The notes: generated by a model not told the origin, from the letters alone. Positions 20,885-29,209 are shown, counted from the first letter of the stretch. The stretch: DNA of 35,845 bases from JBOGFC01 sp050742155 (GCA_050742155.1 JBOGFC010000129.1:1-35845), one strand, 5' to 3'. Numbers and translations are program-made.

Positions 20885-22696
20885 ATGAGTCGGAGAAGGA
20901 GTCGGGGGAGGGCCAAGCAGTCCACCCAGGGCACTCGGCCCGGCCAGCAGCACGGAGAATCCGCCCCGCGTCCTCCGCGGCGGGAGGAGCGTGGGCAGCC
21001 GGACCTGCTGGCTGAGACACACCGGGCGCTGCGCAGGGACCACCCATTTCCATTGCTGGGGCTCGTGAGCAGCCTGCTGGCGGTGGTTGACCCGCGTAGT
21101 CAGGACCCCTTCCAGCGGGCGCGAGGCGAGAGGCCGAACGGACCCTCGCTCACCGAGCTGGTCGGTTCGTTCATTGACGTCCGCCTTCGGGAGACCACCG
21201 CACTGCTTCATGTGATAGGAGAGATGGTGGACGATGAGCTGCTCGCTGCCCGGATCCGCCGGGAGCTCGAGCTTCGGGAGCACCGGCTTCCCGCCTGGCT
21301 GGAGGGCCTGGCACCCCTCGAGGTGTACCGGGCGGTGGGAATGAGTCATGTGCTCGGCGACGGGGACAACGTGATGCTGGCCGCCCGCACCGCGTCCGGG
21401 CACGAGCTGGCCGTGGTGGCCTACATCGACCACAACCTCGGCACGCTGATCAAGGACGCCTTCGTGGTTCCCGAGCTATTGGAGGTGGTAATCGAAAGGC
21501 TGCGCGAGGCAGCCGAGGACGATCCGGACATCCGATTGCAAGACCTGGACCTGGCCAATGCCCGGGCCTGGCTGGTGGAGGCGGGGGAGACCGCCGCCAT
21601 CACCTTCCCGGCCTTCGAGAGTGACGCCTGGCCAGCCTGCCGCCCGCTGGTGGAGTGGGTGGTGCGGCAGCTACCGGAGGGCGGACGAGGCTACGTCCGC
21701 CCCGAGTGGGACCACCAAGCCCGACACGACCTGGCCGAGCGGTTCTTCTCGTCCTCGTTCGGCGTCGGCCTCGATGAGGAGGATCAGGAGCTGTTCGACT
21801 CAGTGCTGTGGTTCGCCTGCGATTACGGGCCGGGGGATCCCATTCGGTGGAGCCCGACGGCGGTCGAGATCCTGCTCAACGACTGGCTGCCGAGGAAGGT
21901 GGTGGCGGATGTCCGGTTCCTGGCCCGAGCTCCCAGGTTGCTGCGTGCCTTCGTCCGCTTCTGCCACGCGGAGCGGGGCATCCGTCCGTCGCTCACCGAG
22001 GAGACGCTGGCCGCCATCGACTGGTGGGAGCCCGACTACCAGCGGGCCATCCGTTCGTCCCGGCTGCAGGGACCGGCCGCTCTCGTCGCCGTCGTCGGCG
22101 CACTCGATGGCGACGAGGTGTGGCCAGGCTGGGACGACGAACCGGTGAGCTTCGAAGAGGCCATGCTGGACCTGCTCTGCGAGGCGGTGGGCGGAGAGGA
22201 GGCGCTGGCCGCTCTTGACGACCATCCGCTCCCCGACGAGCCCTTCGACTGGGACGGTGTCCCCGGTGACATCGCCGACCGGGTGGCCGAGGTATTGGCG
22301 CTTTGCGACCGCTGCTGCCACGAGTTGCTCGACAGCGAGCACCGTACCGCTTGCCGGCGTGTCCTGGCCCGGGTGGCTACCGGGGACCCAGCGGTGTTCC
22401 GTCGCAAAGCCCGTGCCGAGACCGCCGCCGCGGCGATCTGCTGGATCATCGGCAAGGCTAACGATCTGTTCTCCACCTCGGCTGGCGGGATGTACGTGAA
22501 GGAGCTGACGGAGTGGTTTGGGATCACTCAAGGGAGCGTGTCACCGAGGGCCGCCACCCTCCTTCGCGCCGCCGGGTTCGACGGCCGTAGCTTCGCCTAT
22601 CAACCCAGTCTCGGGACACCCGAGCTGTTGGTATCGGGGCGGAGACGGCGCATCATCGAGCGACGGGACCGCTTCCGGGAGATGCTCGAGGGCTGA
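20885..22696 (+). CDS. Large hypothetical protein with C-terminal HTH-like domain
   Basis: A 603-residue soluble, acidic protein with no recognised enzyme motif. The first 45 residues are basic and disordered. Residues of about 120-215 contain ELAVVAYIDHNLGTLIKDAF and an acidic stretch. A Trp/Asp-rich middle part follows (DGDEVWPGWDDEPVSFEEA). The last 110 residues (AAAAICWIIGKANDLF, then VKELTEWFGITQGSVSPRA) resemble the helical domain DUF6398 seen at the C-terminus of other large uncharacterised proteins and contain an HTH-like pattern. It stands alone, with no partner gene within 180 bp on either side. I do not recognise a function; similarity to DUF6398 is by eye. Confidence 0.65.
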   Translation: MSRRRSRGRAKQSTQGTRPGQQHGESAPRPPRREERGQPDLLAETHRALRRDHPFPLLGLVSSLLAVVDPRSQDPFQRARGERPNGPSLTELVGSFIDVRLRETTALLHVIGEMVDDELLAARIRRELELREHRLPAWLEGLAPLEVYRAVGMSHVLGDGDNVMLAARTASGHELAVVAYIDHNLGTLIKDAFVVPELLEVVIERLREAAEDDPDIRLQDLDLANARAWLVEAGETAAITFPAFESDAWPACRPLVEWVVRQLPEGGRGYVRPEWDHQARHDLAERFFSSSFGVGLDEEDQELFDSVLWFACDYGPGDPIRWSPTAVEILLNDWLPRKVVADVRFLARAPRLLRAFVRFCHAERGIRPSLTEETLAAIDWWEPDYQRAIRSSRLQGPAALVAVVGALDGDEVWPGWDDEPVSFEEAMLDLLCEAVGGEEALAALDDHPLPDEPFDWDGVPGDIADRVAEVLALCDRCCHELLDSEHRTACRRVLARVATGDPAVFRRKARAETAAAAICWIIGKANDLFSTSAGGMYVKELTEWFGITQGSVSPRAATLLRAAGFDGRSFAYQPSLGTPELLVSGRRRRIIERRDRFREMLEG

Positions 22697-22965
22697 GCGG
22701 AGGCAGTGCTCGGGTCTGCTCGGTGGCGGGCCTCGCGATGCCGGTGGTTCCACGCAGTGGTTCGGAAGCCTTTCCCGGACGAGAGGTCATTGGACAGGAA
22801 GATTCCGGGGCCGTGGGGTAATTGGTGCGGTATCAGGGACTCCTCGGGTTTCCCTGTGAGGTGTAGCTGAGTCTTTGATAGCGGTGGCCGTTTTTCTAAC
22901 CCAGTTCATGGGGCGGCCTCGGGCGGGTGTTTCTGTTGTATCAGTTTCCTTTGGTTGGCCAGGCT
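22697..22965. other. Gene-free interval before the fic gene
   Basis: No credible gene is seen on either strand. GC content falls towards 22860-22990 compared with the left part of the window, consistent with a transfer junction. Confidence 0.4.
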
Positions 22966-22998
22966 CTAAGCTAAGCTTCTTGTATAACCTTTGCTTAG
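22966..22998 (+). promoter_or_regulatory. Promoter with inverted-repeat operator for fic
   Basis: CTAAGCTAAG (22966-22975) and CTTTGCTTAG (22989-22998) are inverted copies matching at 9 of 10 positions. The 13-bp spacer holds TATAAC (22983-22988), a good -10 box. A repressor bound here would cover the promoter. The Fic protein's own C-terminal winged-helix is a candidate, which is inference. Confidence 0.5.
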
Positions 22999-23016
22999 GC
23001 TGATCGGAAATGAGGG

Positions 23017-24300
23017 ATGGCTGAACTCCTCCACAGACGATGGGAACCCCGATTCGAAGGGCTCACTCGGCGCGACCGGCAAGGCTGCAGCTACGACGCC
23101 TACCTGCCGGATCCACTCGCCGGTTGGGACCTCACCCTGCCCAGCGATCTCGCTGCCGACATCGGCGACGCCGAGAACGCAATCAGAGACCTGAACCAAG
23201 CCGGAACGCGCCACGTCAGTCTCGAAGGTCTGACCCGTTTTCTCCTTAGAGCCGAATCGGTGGCCTCCTCGAAGATTGAGGGCCTCGACGCCGGTGCCCG
23301 TCGTCTGGTCGAAGCCGAGGCCGTCATCGCCGAAGGGGGCAAGAGCGCCGATGGGGTCGCCGTTGAGGTTCTCGGCAACGTCGCCGCTATGGAGTCCGCC
23401 ATCGAGTTGGCCACCCGCAAGCAGCAGCTTTCGCGAGAGGACCTGTTGCACATCCATCGGATCCTGATGGATCGCTCGCCGACTCAACATCTTGGGGGCG
23501 TTGTTCGCAAGGAACAAAACTGGATCGGGGGCAGCTCATCCAACCCCTGCAGTGCTGCCTTCGTCCCGCCACCACCCGAGTACGTCGAGGATCTCCTCCA
23601 TGACCTCATCGCCTATACCAACGACGATGAGCACCCCGCGCTCGTCCAGGCCGCGATCGCCCACGCCCAATTCGAGACCATCCACCCGCACGCGGACGGA
23701 AACGGACGCACCGGGCGGGCACTGATCCACATCGTCCTCCGTCGGCGTGAGCTCTCCCCGACGTTGGTGCCACCCATCAGCCTCGTTCTCGCCACCTGGT
23801 CAGACGACTACATCTCAGGCTTGACGGCATTTCGGCATCTGCATGCTGCTGACAGCCCCGAGCGATCGACCGCCGCCCACACGTGGCTGCGGACCTTCGC
23901 CGGCGCCACCCTCCGAGCCTGCAACGACGCGCAATCATACGTCTCCAGGATCGACGAGCTGGTCGATGAATGGCGGGCAAGCCTCGGCACGGTCCGAAGG
24001 GGATCCGCCTTGGACTTGCTGCTCGACGTTCTCCCCGGCCTCCCCCTAATGACCGTGGAATCAGCCGCTGGTCTGATCGACCGTTCCGACGTGGCCGCGG
24101 GGTCTGCCATCAACCGCCTCGCCGAAGCGGGAATCCTCACGCAGCGAAACGTCGGCAAGCAGCGCTACCGCATCTTCGAAGCACCCGACGTCCTCGACCT
24201 CTTCACATCACTGGAGCGAGTCCTCGCCAGTCCAGCTGGAGACACCGCTACCGAGCCTCCCGTCCGCCCGGTGCCCCAGCGCCCGGCCCGACATCGATAG
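23017..24300 (+). CDS. Fic family protein (AMP-transferase type) with C-terminal winged helix
   Basis: A 427-residue Fic protein. The active motif is ETIHPHADGNGRTGRALIH (consensus HPFxxGNGRxxR, with His in place of Phe). The flap that positions the target is GGVVRKEQNWIGG. An N-terminal inhibitory-helix motif SVASSKIEG (S/TxxxE) is present before the Fic core, the class II arrangement in which the helix blocks ATP binding until relieved. The C-terminal quarter (ESAAGLIDRSDVAAGSAINRL then GILTQRNVGKQRYRIF) looks like a winged-helix DNA-binding domain. It should transfer AMP to a protein Tyr/Ser/Thr. No separate antitoxin gene is adjacent. The ATG at 23017 has an overlapping GAGGG; an ATG at 23010 is out of frame. 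Confidence 0.9.
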   Translation: MAELLHRRWEPRFEGLTRRDRQGCSYDAYLPDPLAGWDLTLPSDLAADIGDAENAIRDLNQAGTRHVSLEGLTRFLLRAESVASSKIEGLDAGARRLVEAEAVIAEGGKSADGVAVEVLGNVAAMESAIELATRKQQLSREDLLHIHRILMDRSPTQHLGGVVRKEQNWIGGSSSNPCSAAFVPPPPEYVEDLLHDLIAYTNDDEHPALVQAAIAHAQFETIHPHADGNGRTGRALIHIVLRRRELSPTLVPPISLVLATWSDDYISGLTAFRHLHAADSPERSTAAHTWLRTFAGATLRACNDAQSYVSRIDELVDEWRASLGTVRRGSALDLLLDVLPGLPLMTVESAAGLIDRSDVAAGSAINRLAEAGILTQRNVGKQRYRIFEAPDVLDLFTSLERVLASPAGDTATEPPVRPVPQRPARHR

Positions 24301-24521
24301 CGCCGCCGAACCTCCACCGATGGCACGCGGTGCATTGACGTATCCACTACGTCTCCTAGCACCGCCTTGGATGCCTCACCGATGATCTCAAGGCAGCGCT
24401 CCACGGCGCGGCGCAACACCACATCCTCATCGAAAGCAGTTCGGCCTCGCCCGACGATCGCTGCGATCTCGTCGGCGGCCATCAACATGTCAGCCAGACG
24501 ATGAGCGTCGGAGCGACTCAC
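24165..24521 (-). pseudogene. Truncated HepT-like (DUF86) toxin gene
   Basis: The open frame starts at GTG 24519-24521. The first 56 residues, ending in VERCLEIIGEASKAVL, match the N-terminal helices of HepT/DUF86 HEPN ribonucleases. After about 24350 the homology stops and the frame runs antisense into the end of fic. The catalytic RxxxxxH region that should follow is missing, so this is almost certainly inactive. Its normal MNT-type nucleotidyltransferase partner is absent; the stop codon of a nuclease-like fragment overlaps its start instead. Confidence 0.65.
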
Positions 24522-24676
24522 AACATCAACAGGAAGAGGTCAACTCCACCGTCTCCCCTCGATGGAATCCGCCGCTTGATATTGGGATGGTCTTGTCCGA
24601 TTAGCACGGCGAACACCTTCTCGAGCATGGCACCCGAATATGAGCCCCAATTGACAGGTCCAATCGTCACCCGCAC
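24518..24676 (-). pseudogene. N-terminal fragment of a nuclease-like protein
   Basis: A 52-codon open frame (GTG 24674-24676, stop 24518-24520). It contains SGAMLEKVFAVLIGQDHP and RRIPSRGDGGVDL. A leading helix followed by RxxxSxGDGGxD is typical of the N-terminal end of large restriction-endonuclease-like proteins. The rest is missing. Its stop overlaps the HepT-like start as GTGA, so a deletion seems to have joined two unrelated genes. It could instead be a short unrelated peptide. Confidence 0.35.
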
Positions 24677-24849
24677 AGTTTCCCACGATTCCTAGAGCGG
24701 GTTGGACCTGGGTTGTGGAGGGAGCGCGCTGCGTGACGCAATCGACAGCTTCAACAGGGAGCCGAGTAGTCGATTCGCAAGTCGCGGAAAACGGGACTAG
24801 CTGTGGCTTTGGCCTGAACGACTCGTCGATCCGCTCCGTGAGGCCGTCG
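24677..24849. other. Short interval without a recognisable gene
   Basis: Open frames here have no recognisable motif and look like remnants or chance frames. This is part of the decayed stretch between the Fic gene and the first intact toxin-antitoxin pair. Confidence 0.35.
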
Positions 24850-25125
24850 CTACGACCTGGGAGCCTTCTGACCATACTTCTGGCGCGCCGCTTCGCCGGA
24901 GGTGCCGAGCATCGCTCCGATCGATGCCCACGAGTGTCCGTCGGCTCGCGCTTTCTCCACTGCCTCGGTGACGTGTTGCTCGGCTTCGGCTCGAGCTAGG
25001 AACGCCTTGCGGACCTCGCGCAGTGAGGTGGCGTCCCGCATCGCGTCAGGGTCGGGCTCGTGGTCTTCGAAGCGTGCCGCCAGTTCTTCGGCCTGGTTGA
25101 TGATCTCGTCAATGGTTCGTGGCAT
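24850..25125 (-). CDS. Antitoxin-like HTH protein (module 1)
   Basis: A 91-residue protein, acidic and helical in its first 60 residues (EELAARFEDHEPDPDAM, then LREVRKAFLARAEAEQ). It ends with a sigma-region-4-like helix-turn-helix, DGHSWASIGAMLGTSGEAARQKYG. It starts 3 bp after the stop of the small upstream toxin-like gene, with GAGGTGA before the ATG. Order and size fit a toxin-first type II module, with the HTH protein both neutralising and autoregulating. The antitoxin role is inferred from context. Confidence 0.7.
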   Translation of the reverse strand: MPRTIDEIINQAEELAARFEDHEPDPDAMRDATSLREVRKAFLARAEAEQHVTEAVEKARADGHSWASIGAMLGTSGEAARQKYGQKAPRS

Positions 25126-25128
25126 GGG

Positions 25129-25356
25129 TCACCTCAGGTACTTGGGTCGGGCTCGCATAGCATGGACCACGACGGGACCCTCCACAGATCCGACGACACC
25201 GATCTCGTAGAGGTTGCCCGCCTGGTCGGGTCCGATGAGCATCGTGAACCCTCCATCGAGGTCTTCGACGAGGATCGGATTGTTGAAGGCATGGCGGATG
25301 GTCTCATTACTCACCACGTGCTTTCGGGCACTGTCGAGGATCCGTGGCTCCTTCAT
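25129..25356 (-). CDS. Toxin-like protein, shared family (module 1)
   Basis: A 75-residue protein: SARKHVVSNETIRHAF, then an acidic turn, then MLIGPDQAGNLYEIGVV and VVVHAMRARPKYL. The pattern SAxKH...IxHA...xIGPDxAGNxxEI...HAMxxRP recurs in the toxin-like gene of module 3. The compact beta-rich form is reminiscent of BrnT/RelE-size ribonuclease toxins, with conserved His and Arg residues as possible catalytic groups. No biochemical class can be assigned from sequence. The ATG at 25354-25356 touches the -10 box, so translation might begin further in; this is discussed as a finding. Confidence 0.7.
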   Translation of the reverse strand: MKEPRILDSARKHVVSNETIRHAFNNPILVEDLDGGFTMLIGPDQAGNLYEIGVVGSVEGPVVVHAMRARPKYLR

Positions 25357-25393
25357 AAGTTACCTTGGATCGGCGAGTAGTGCAAGGTAACTT
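25357..25393 (-). promoter_or_regulatory. Promoter/operator of toxin-antitoxin module 1
   Basis: AAGTTACCTT (25357-25366) and AAGGTAACTT (25384-25393) are perfect 10-bp inverted arms. On the minus strand TTGCAC and TAACTT are separated by exactly 17 nt, a good -35/-10 pair, and the repeat arms overlap both. This is a typical autoregulatory operator. Confidence 0.75.
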
Positions 25394-25398
25394 GTGGG

Positions 25399-27209
25399 TC
25401 AATGCGGTTCGTGCTGGATTTCATCCGTGAGCCTAAGAGGGGGAGCCTGTTGGTCGGTGGTGTGGAGCTGGTGAGCCGCGTCGCGCCATGGCCCGGTCTG
25501 GTGGATTGCTGGGTCGGAGAGATCGATGTCGGGCCGGACCTTCAATCGCGCTCTGGCGTAGGCGGCGACGGCAGCATCCCAGGCCTTCGGATCGGAAGCC
25601 GTGGTTCTTGGTCCAAGAGTCTCGAGGAGCTCTTCGGGAGGGTCGGACCGATAGAGCAGCGTGCGGGCGGCAACGCGGCGATCAATCTCACTACTCACCT
25701 CCCCGTACTCCTGGAGGAGGTTGGCGTTGTCCTCGATCCACTCGCCTACGGTGTCGACGGCGTCTCAGGGCCTCGAGTTGGCGGCGGGCTCCTGACGTGC
25801 CCAGCCGGTCCACGACGGCCTGCGCCTGGGAGATGGCTGCATCGATGGCTTCGATGTCGGGGCGCGCGTGTCGCAGTGGACTCTCGGAGATGAGGTGCGC
25901 CAGTTCCTCTCGACGTTCGAGGAGTTCCCGATCGGTCAGTAGCTGGATGGCCTGGCAATGGTCGGCTGCTGGGGGTCGACCCCACTCCTTGAGAACTGGC
26001 GGACCAAGGCTTCGGTGCGACCCTGGGGAGGGAGCATGGGTGCAGTCTCCGAGCGGGCCTGGCAGCTCGGCCGTCCAGATGTGAGTCTCCCCGCTCGCCC
26101 GGGAGAAGCCCGTGTAGCCGTGTTCGGCGGTCATCGTCCGGTCGACGTAGACGTGGACCCGCTCGTAGGTGTGACCCTGGGCGGTGTGGATGGTCTGGGC
26201 GTACCCGTAGTCGACACTTGGGTGGACATACCGCTTCGGCAGGACGACTTCAATTCCGTCGTGGTCACCTCTGAAGGTGAGCCGACCTGTCCCGGGATTG
26301 ACCGCGCTAACGGCTCCGGTCTGGCCATTGCGGAGGTCGGAATGGGCGTACCAGTTGGCCCGGACCACGATCCGATCCCCCACCTGAAGCGTCCGTCATA
26401 CCCGTCCGGGTATCCAAGGCCGGTCCGCTCAGGAGGCCTTCGGTTTGCGTGCGGCTTCGTGCGAGGTGGTTCAACACCTCGACGTCGGTGCGGCGGCCGA
26501 CCAGCATGCGAACCGCCTCGACGCCATGAACCCTGGTGTCGTTCCACCAGGCTTCGACCATGGCCGACATCGTGTCCAGACGCTCATATCCGATGTGGAC
26601 CCGACCGGCTTCGCTGTAATCGAACACCGCTCGGTCTACCTGTCCGGAGCGGAGCAGGTGGAGAGCCTGTCGGTCGACTTCGTTTCGTTGTCGCCGGTTG
26701 ATGGCGGCAAGGTCGGTGACGACTCCGTGGCCGTCGGCGACGATCCGATGGAAGAGTCCGACCGAGTCGATCGAGGGCAGCTGTTGGGATCCCCCAGCAG
26801 GATCGGCTTGCCATCGCAGTGCCGAACCAGCTCGGTGAGGCGGGTGTGGTCTTTGGTGGAGACCATCGACACTTCGTCGCAGATCACCACCGTTCCCGGA
26901 AGCAGGGTGTCGGCTCGCCGGTCGAGCTGGTGGGTGAGCATCGCGACGGTCCCTGTCCAGTGGCCGCCGAGATTCTCGGCCAGCTTCTGTGCAGCCGTGG
27001 CAGTAGGTGCCACCCCGATGACGGGATAACCCTCGGCCTGGGCGGCGTCGGCGTAGGCGCCGATGGCATAGGTCTTCTCCGATCAACCCGGCCCAGCCAC
27101 TGCCACCAGACGGCCGTCGAGCTCGACGAGGCGACGGATTGCCCGTGTCTGTTCTCGGGTCAGCTCTCGACCTTCGCCGCCAGCTCGACCCTCTGCAGGT
27201 CCACCTTCA
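25399..27209 (-). pseudogene. Decayed conjugative relaxase/helicase (TraA/TrwC-like), helicase part
   Basis: Broken pieces in changing frames together give the helicase half of a MobF relaxase. In order from 27200 downwards: RELTREQTRAIRRLVELDG, a Walker A with an in-frame TGA (27083-27085) and GSGKT changed to SEKT, VICDEVSMVSTKDHTRL, LLGDP then QLPSIDSVGLFHRIVADGH after a 1-base loss at 26786-26788, VGDRIVVRANWYAHSDLRNG after indels near 26385-26415, GYAQTIHTAQGHTYERVHV, GYTGFSRASGETHIW, and the C-terminal NANLLQEYGEVSSEIDRRV after another shift near 25765. It once unwound plasmid or ICE DNA during conjugation. The N-terminal relaxase domain is absent. Five separate lesions make function impossible unless the sequence has errors. 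Confidence 0.85.
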
Positions 27210-27755
27210 CGGACTTGCTTCATGCACAGTCGCAAGCACGCAGTGTTCTCGCTCCAGCTGGGTCCGGGTGCTGAACCGGGTCTCGCCGGGAAGGGACCAT
27301 CGGTGATCTGGTCTGTTACCTGGGAGTGGAACGAGCTCGCCTGACGCCATCCCCGTCCGGAGTACTTCCCTTGTAGCCGCGGAGAGTTCGGCGGATGTGG
27401 CTCCCTTCGGGAACGAGGCAGCCACCTCGACGAGGAGGTCTCGTTCGGTGAACACCGCCTGTCGGTCGGTCAACCTCTCCAGGATCCCGCCGGCCGAGTC
27501 CCTCAACGGCTCCCTGTCGAACCGAACTCTGGCCCTGCCGGCCCGCAGCACCTGGCTGACCACCTCGGCGGGATTCTGGGGAGCATCAGCGGCGCGGACA
27601 TGCCAGTGGGCGACGACGTCCGGGTCGCGGAGGACGAGGTAGGCGACCCGAAGGGCGATCCCCTGGTGTATATGTACCAGCTTCTCGAAGGCTTGGGTGT
27701 CACCATTCTTCGCGCTCGCGATCAATTCTCGCTCATCCAGTGGACGGCCCTCCAC
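27207..27755 (-). pseudogene. Chimeric open frame: ECF sigma N-terminus fused to relaxase fragment
   Basis: One open frame of 182 codons from GTG 27753-27755. Residues 1-43 (DERELIASAKNGDTQAFEKL, then HQGIALRVAYLVLRD) are a clear ECF sigma region 2 start. From about residue 45 the sequence becomes relaxase-like: AEVVSQVLRAGRARVRFD, LTDRQAVFTERDLLVEVA and LEREHCVLATVHEASP, collinear with the helicase relic downstream. The sigma part lacks regions 2.4 and 4 and cannot direct transcription. A deletion or insertion joined the two genes in frame near 27625. The relaxase part goes out of frame at about 27208. Confidence 0.7.
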
Positions 27756-27795
27756 GGACTCTCTCTCACTCCTTGTTACACCGCCAGCCGTACCT

Positions 27796-27818
27796 GGGTT
27801 CCATGAAAGTCGGAACCC
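27796..27818. promoter_or_regulatory. Inverted repeat between the ECF fragment and the lipoprotein
   Basis: GGGTTCC (27796-27802) and GGAACCC (27812-27818) are perfect 7-bp arms. Each contains GGAAC in one orientation, the usual -35 core of ECF sigma promoters, so the site may be a former divergent ECF-dependent promoter. No clear -10 element was identified. Confidence 0.4.
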
Positions 27819-27888
27819 GGAACCGCCCTGCGGTGTAGGAGATGTGTAGAGGACACACGTGAACGGATCGTCTAGATCTAGCAGCGCC

Positions 27889-28534
27889 ATGAAGCCAGGA
27901 ACGTGTATTCCGCTCGCGCTCATGGCCCTGACGCTGGCCACGGCCGCCTGTGGCTCGGCAGCTGGTGAACTTGCAGCGCCGAAGCCGACCACGGATGCCA
28001 CGACCCAGAGTATCGATACCAGCACAACTGCCATCGATCCCAAGACGACCCAGGATGCCAAACCGGGCACCAGCGAGGCTGAGGGGAAGAAGGCCTTTAA
28101 CTGCCCCATGACCATCCCGCCGGAGCCGGGGTTCGCGGCAAGTGAGCCCAGCAAGGTCACGTACTCCAAGAACTTCCCAACACCCGACGCGTGGCCACGG
28201 GAGTACCCCCACAAGAGCCTGGTTTGGTGGATCCACCGAGTTGTGGACGGCGCTCTCGGTCGATGGTGACCACTCGCCACGGAAGAGCGTCTGGTGGAGC
28301 GCCAACTTCCCCGGCGGAATAGTCGAGGGCGAACCCGAGGTCTGGGTGACCTGGACGCGCCTCGACACTGACCAGTTCGTCGTGATCGACAACGGTGGCA
28401 AAGCGACCAACGCCTACACCCCGGAAGAGGGCTGGTTCATGATCGCCGGAATCGACCCCGACCAGCCGGGATGCTGGGAGGTGGAGGCCACGTACAAAGG
28501 CGCCAGCCTCAGGGTGTACGAGAAGACAGGATGA
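27889..28534 (+). pseudogene. Frameshifted secreted lipoprotein
   Basis: The first part (MKPGTCIPLALMALTLATAAC) is a signal peptide ending in a Cys, although Thr rather than Leu/Val at -3 makes the lipobox weak. A Thr/Ser-rich linker and NCPMTIPPEPGFAASEPS follow. Near 28225 the frame breaks: the first frame stops at 28269, and the protein continues in another frame as GSTELWTALSVDGDH through FPTEGCWEV-like GWFMIAGIDPDQPGCWEVEA to the stop at 28534. Both halves together resemble a family of actinobacterial secreted lipoproteins of unknown role. The next small gene starts inside its stop (ATGA). Confidence 0.65.
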
Positions 28535-28920
28535 GACGGCTCGTTCTACTCACCGGCGTCTTCCTACTGAGCACCTCACTCCCGGCCTCGGCCAACATGC
28601 CACCGTTCGACATGGAGGTGGAGACACGCGGAGACACGGTTCACGTCACAGTGACCATCATCGGTGACGAATCCCTGATCCACGACGTTGACTCACCCCT
28701 TCTCAACGGGCTCCTCGCCGTCTTTCCGGCCGGGCAGGTCGAAGCGTCTCGGCCACACCGATCCGAGACTCACCCTCGGCGTCTACGCCCAGGCCACGAC
28801 CGAGGCCGACCGCTCCGCCGCCGAACGCCTCGGGCACCGCTTCCTCCCCCGTCCCGATCGCGACCGGGGCAGGGGTCGCAGTCTCTGACTCGCGAGTCGC
28901 TTCGCCCTACGAGGTCTTGA
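28531..28920 (+). pseudogene. Secreted protein truncated by an integrase remnant
   Basis: Begins with a normal Sec signal peptide (MRRLVLLTGVFLLSTSLPASA) followed by PPFDMEVETRGDTVHVTVTI and ends its plausible part at LLAVFPAGQVEAS (about 28742). From there the frame runs, out of phase, through an integrase C-terminus and becomes Arg/Pro-rich until the stop at 28920. The start overlaps the lipoprotein stop. The original C-terminus is lost, so it is probably inactive. Confidence 0.55.
28739..28888 (+). pseudogene. Tyrosine integrase C-terminal remnant A
   Basis: About 50 codons with LGHTDPRLTLGVYAQATTE, which contains the final His-and-Tyr block of phage-type tyrosine recombinases (LGHsxxxxTxxxYxH-like), followed by RSAAERLGHRFLPRP and an Arg/Gly tail. 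The catalytic core upstream is missing; the fragment is fused out of frame to the secreted protein. It is homologous to remnant B at 30291-30440. Confidence 0.75.
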
Positions 28921-29209
28921 GGGGGGTGATGTCCTCGAGGGTCTCTTGTAGTGCCTCGCCGTGGATTTCCAGGTCGTAGCGAGCTTGGAGATTGAGCCAG
29001 AACCGGTCGCTGGTCCCGAAGAACCTGGCCAGACGCAGGGCAGTGTCGGCAGTGATCTTCCGCTTCCCATGGACGATCTCATTGATCCGACGGGGAGGAA
29101 CCCGGATCGATACGGCAAGCCGGTGCTGAGTAACACCCAACGGGGTCAGGAACTCCTCTTGGAGCACCTCCCCAGGGTGAATCGGCTCATGCGCCGTGGT
29201 CTTGGTCAT
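28907..29209 (-). CDS. higA: HigA-type antitoxin
   Basis: A 100-residue XRE-family antitoxin. It begins HEPIHPGEVLQEEFLTPLG, the HigA signature, with the helix-turn-helix TQHRLAVSIRVPPRRINEIV and then TALRLARFFGTSDRFWLNLQ. The ATG at 29207-29209 follows AAGGAGA. It lies 13 bp after higB, so the toxin comes first. It should neutralise HigB and repress the operon through the inverted repeat upstream of higB. Confidence 0.92.
   Translation of the reverse strand: MTKTTAHEPIHPGEVLQEEFLTPLGVTQHRLAVSIRVPPRRINEIVHGKRKITADTALRLARFFGTSDRFWLNLQARYDLEIHGEALQETLEDITPLKTS

Noticed and set aside
24540..24875. 111-codon minus-strand frame
   Set aside because: No domain-like composition; another frame in the same DNA gives the more protein-like nuclease fragment.
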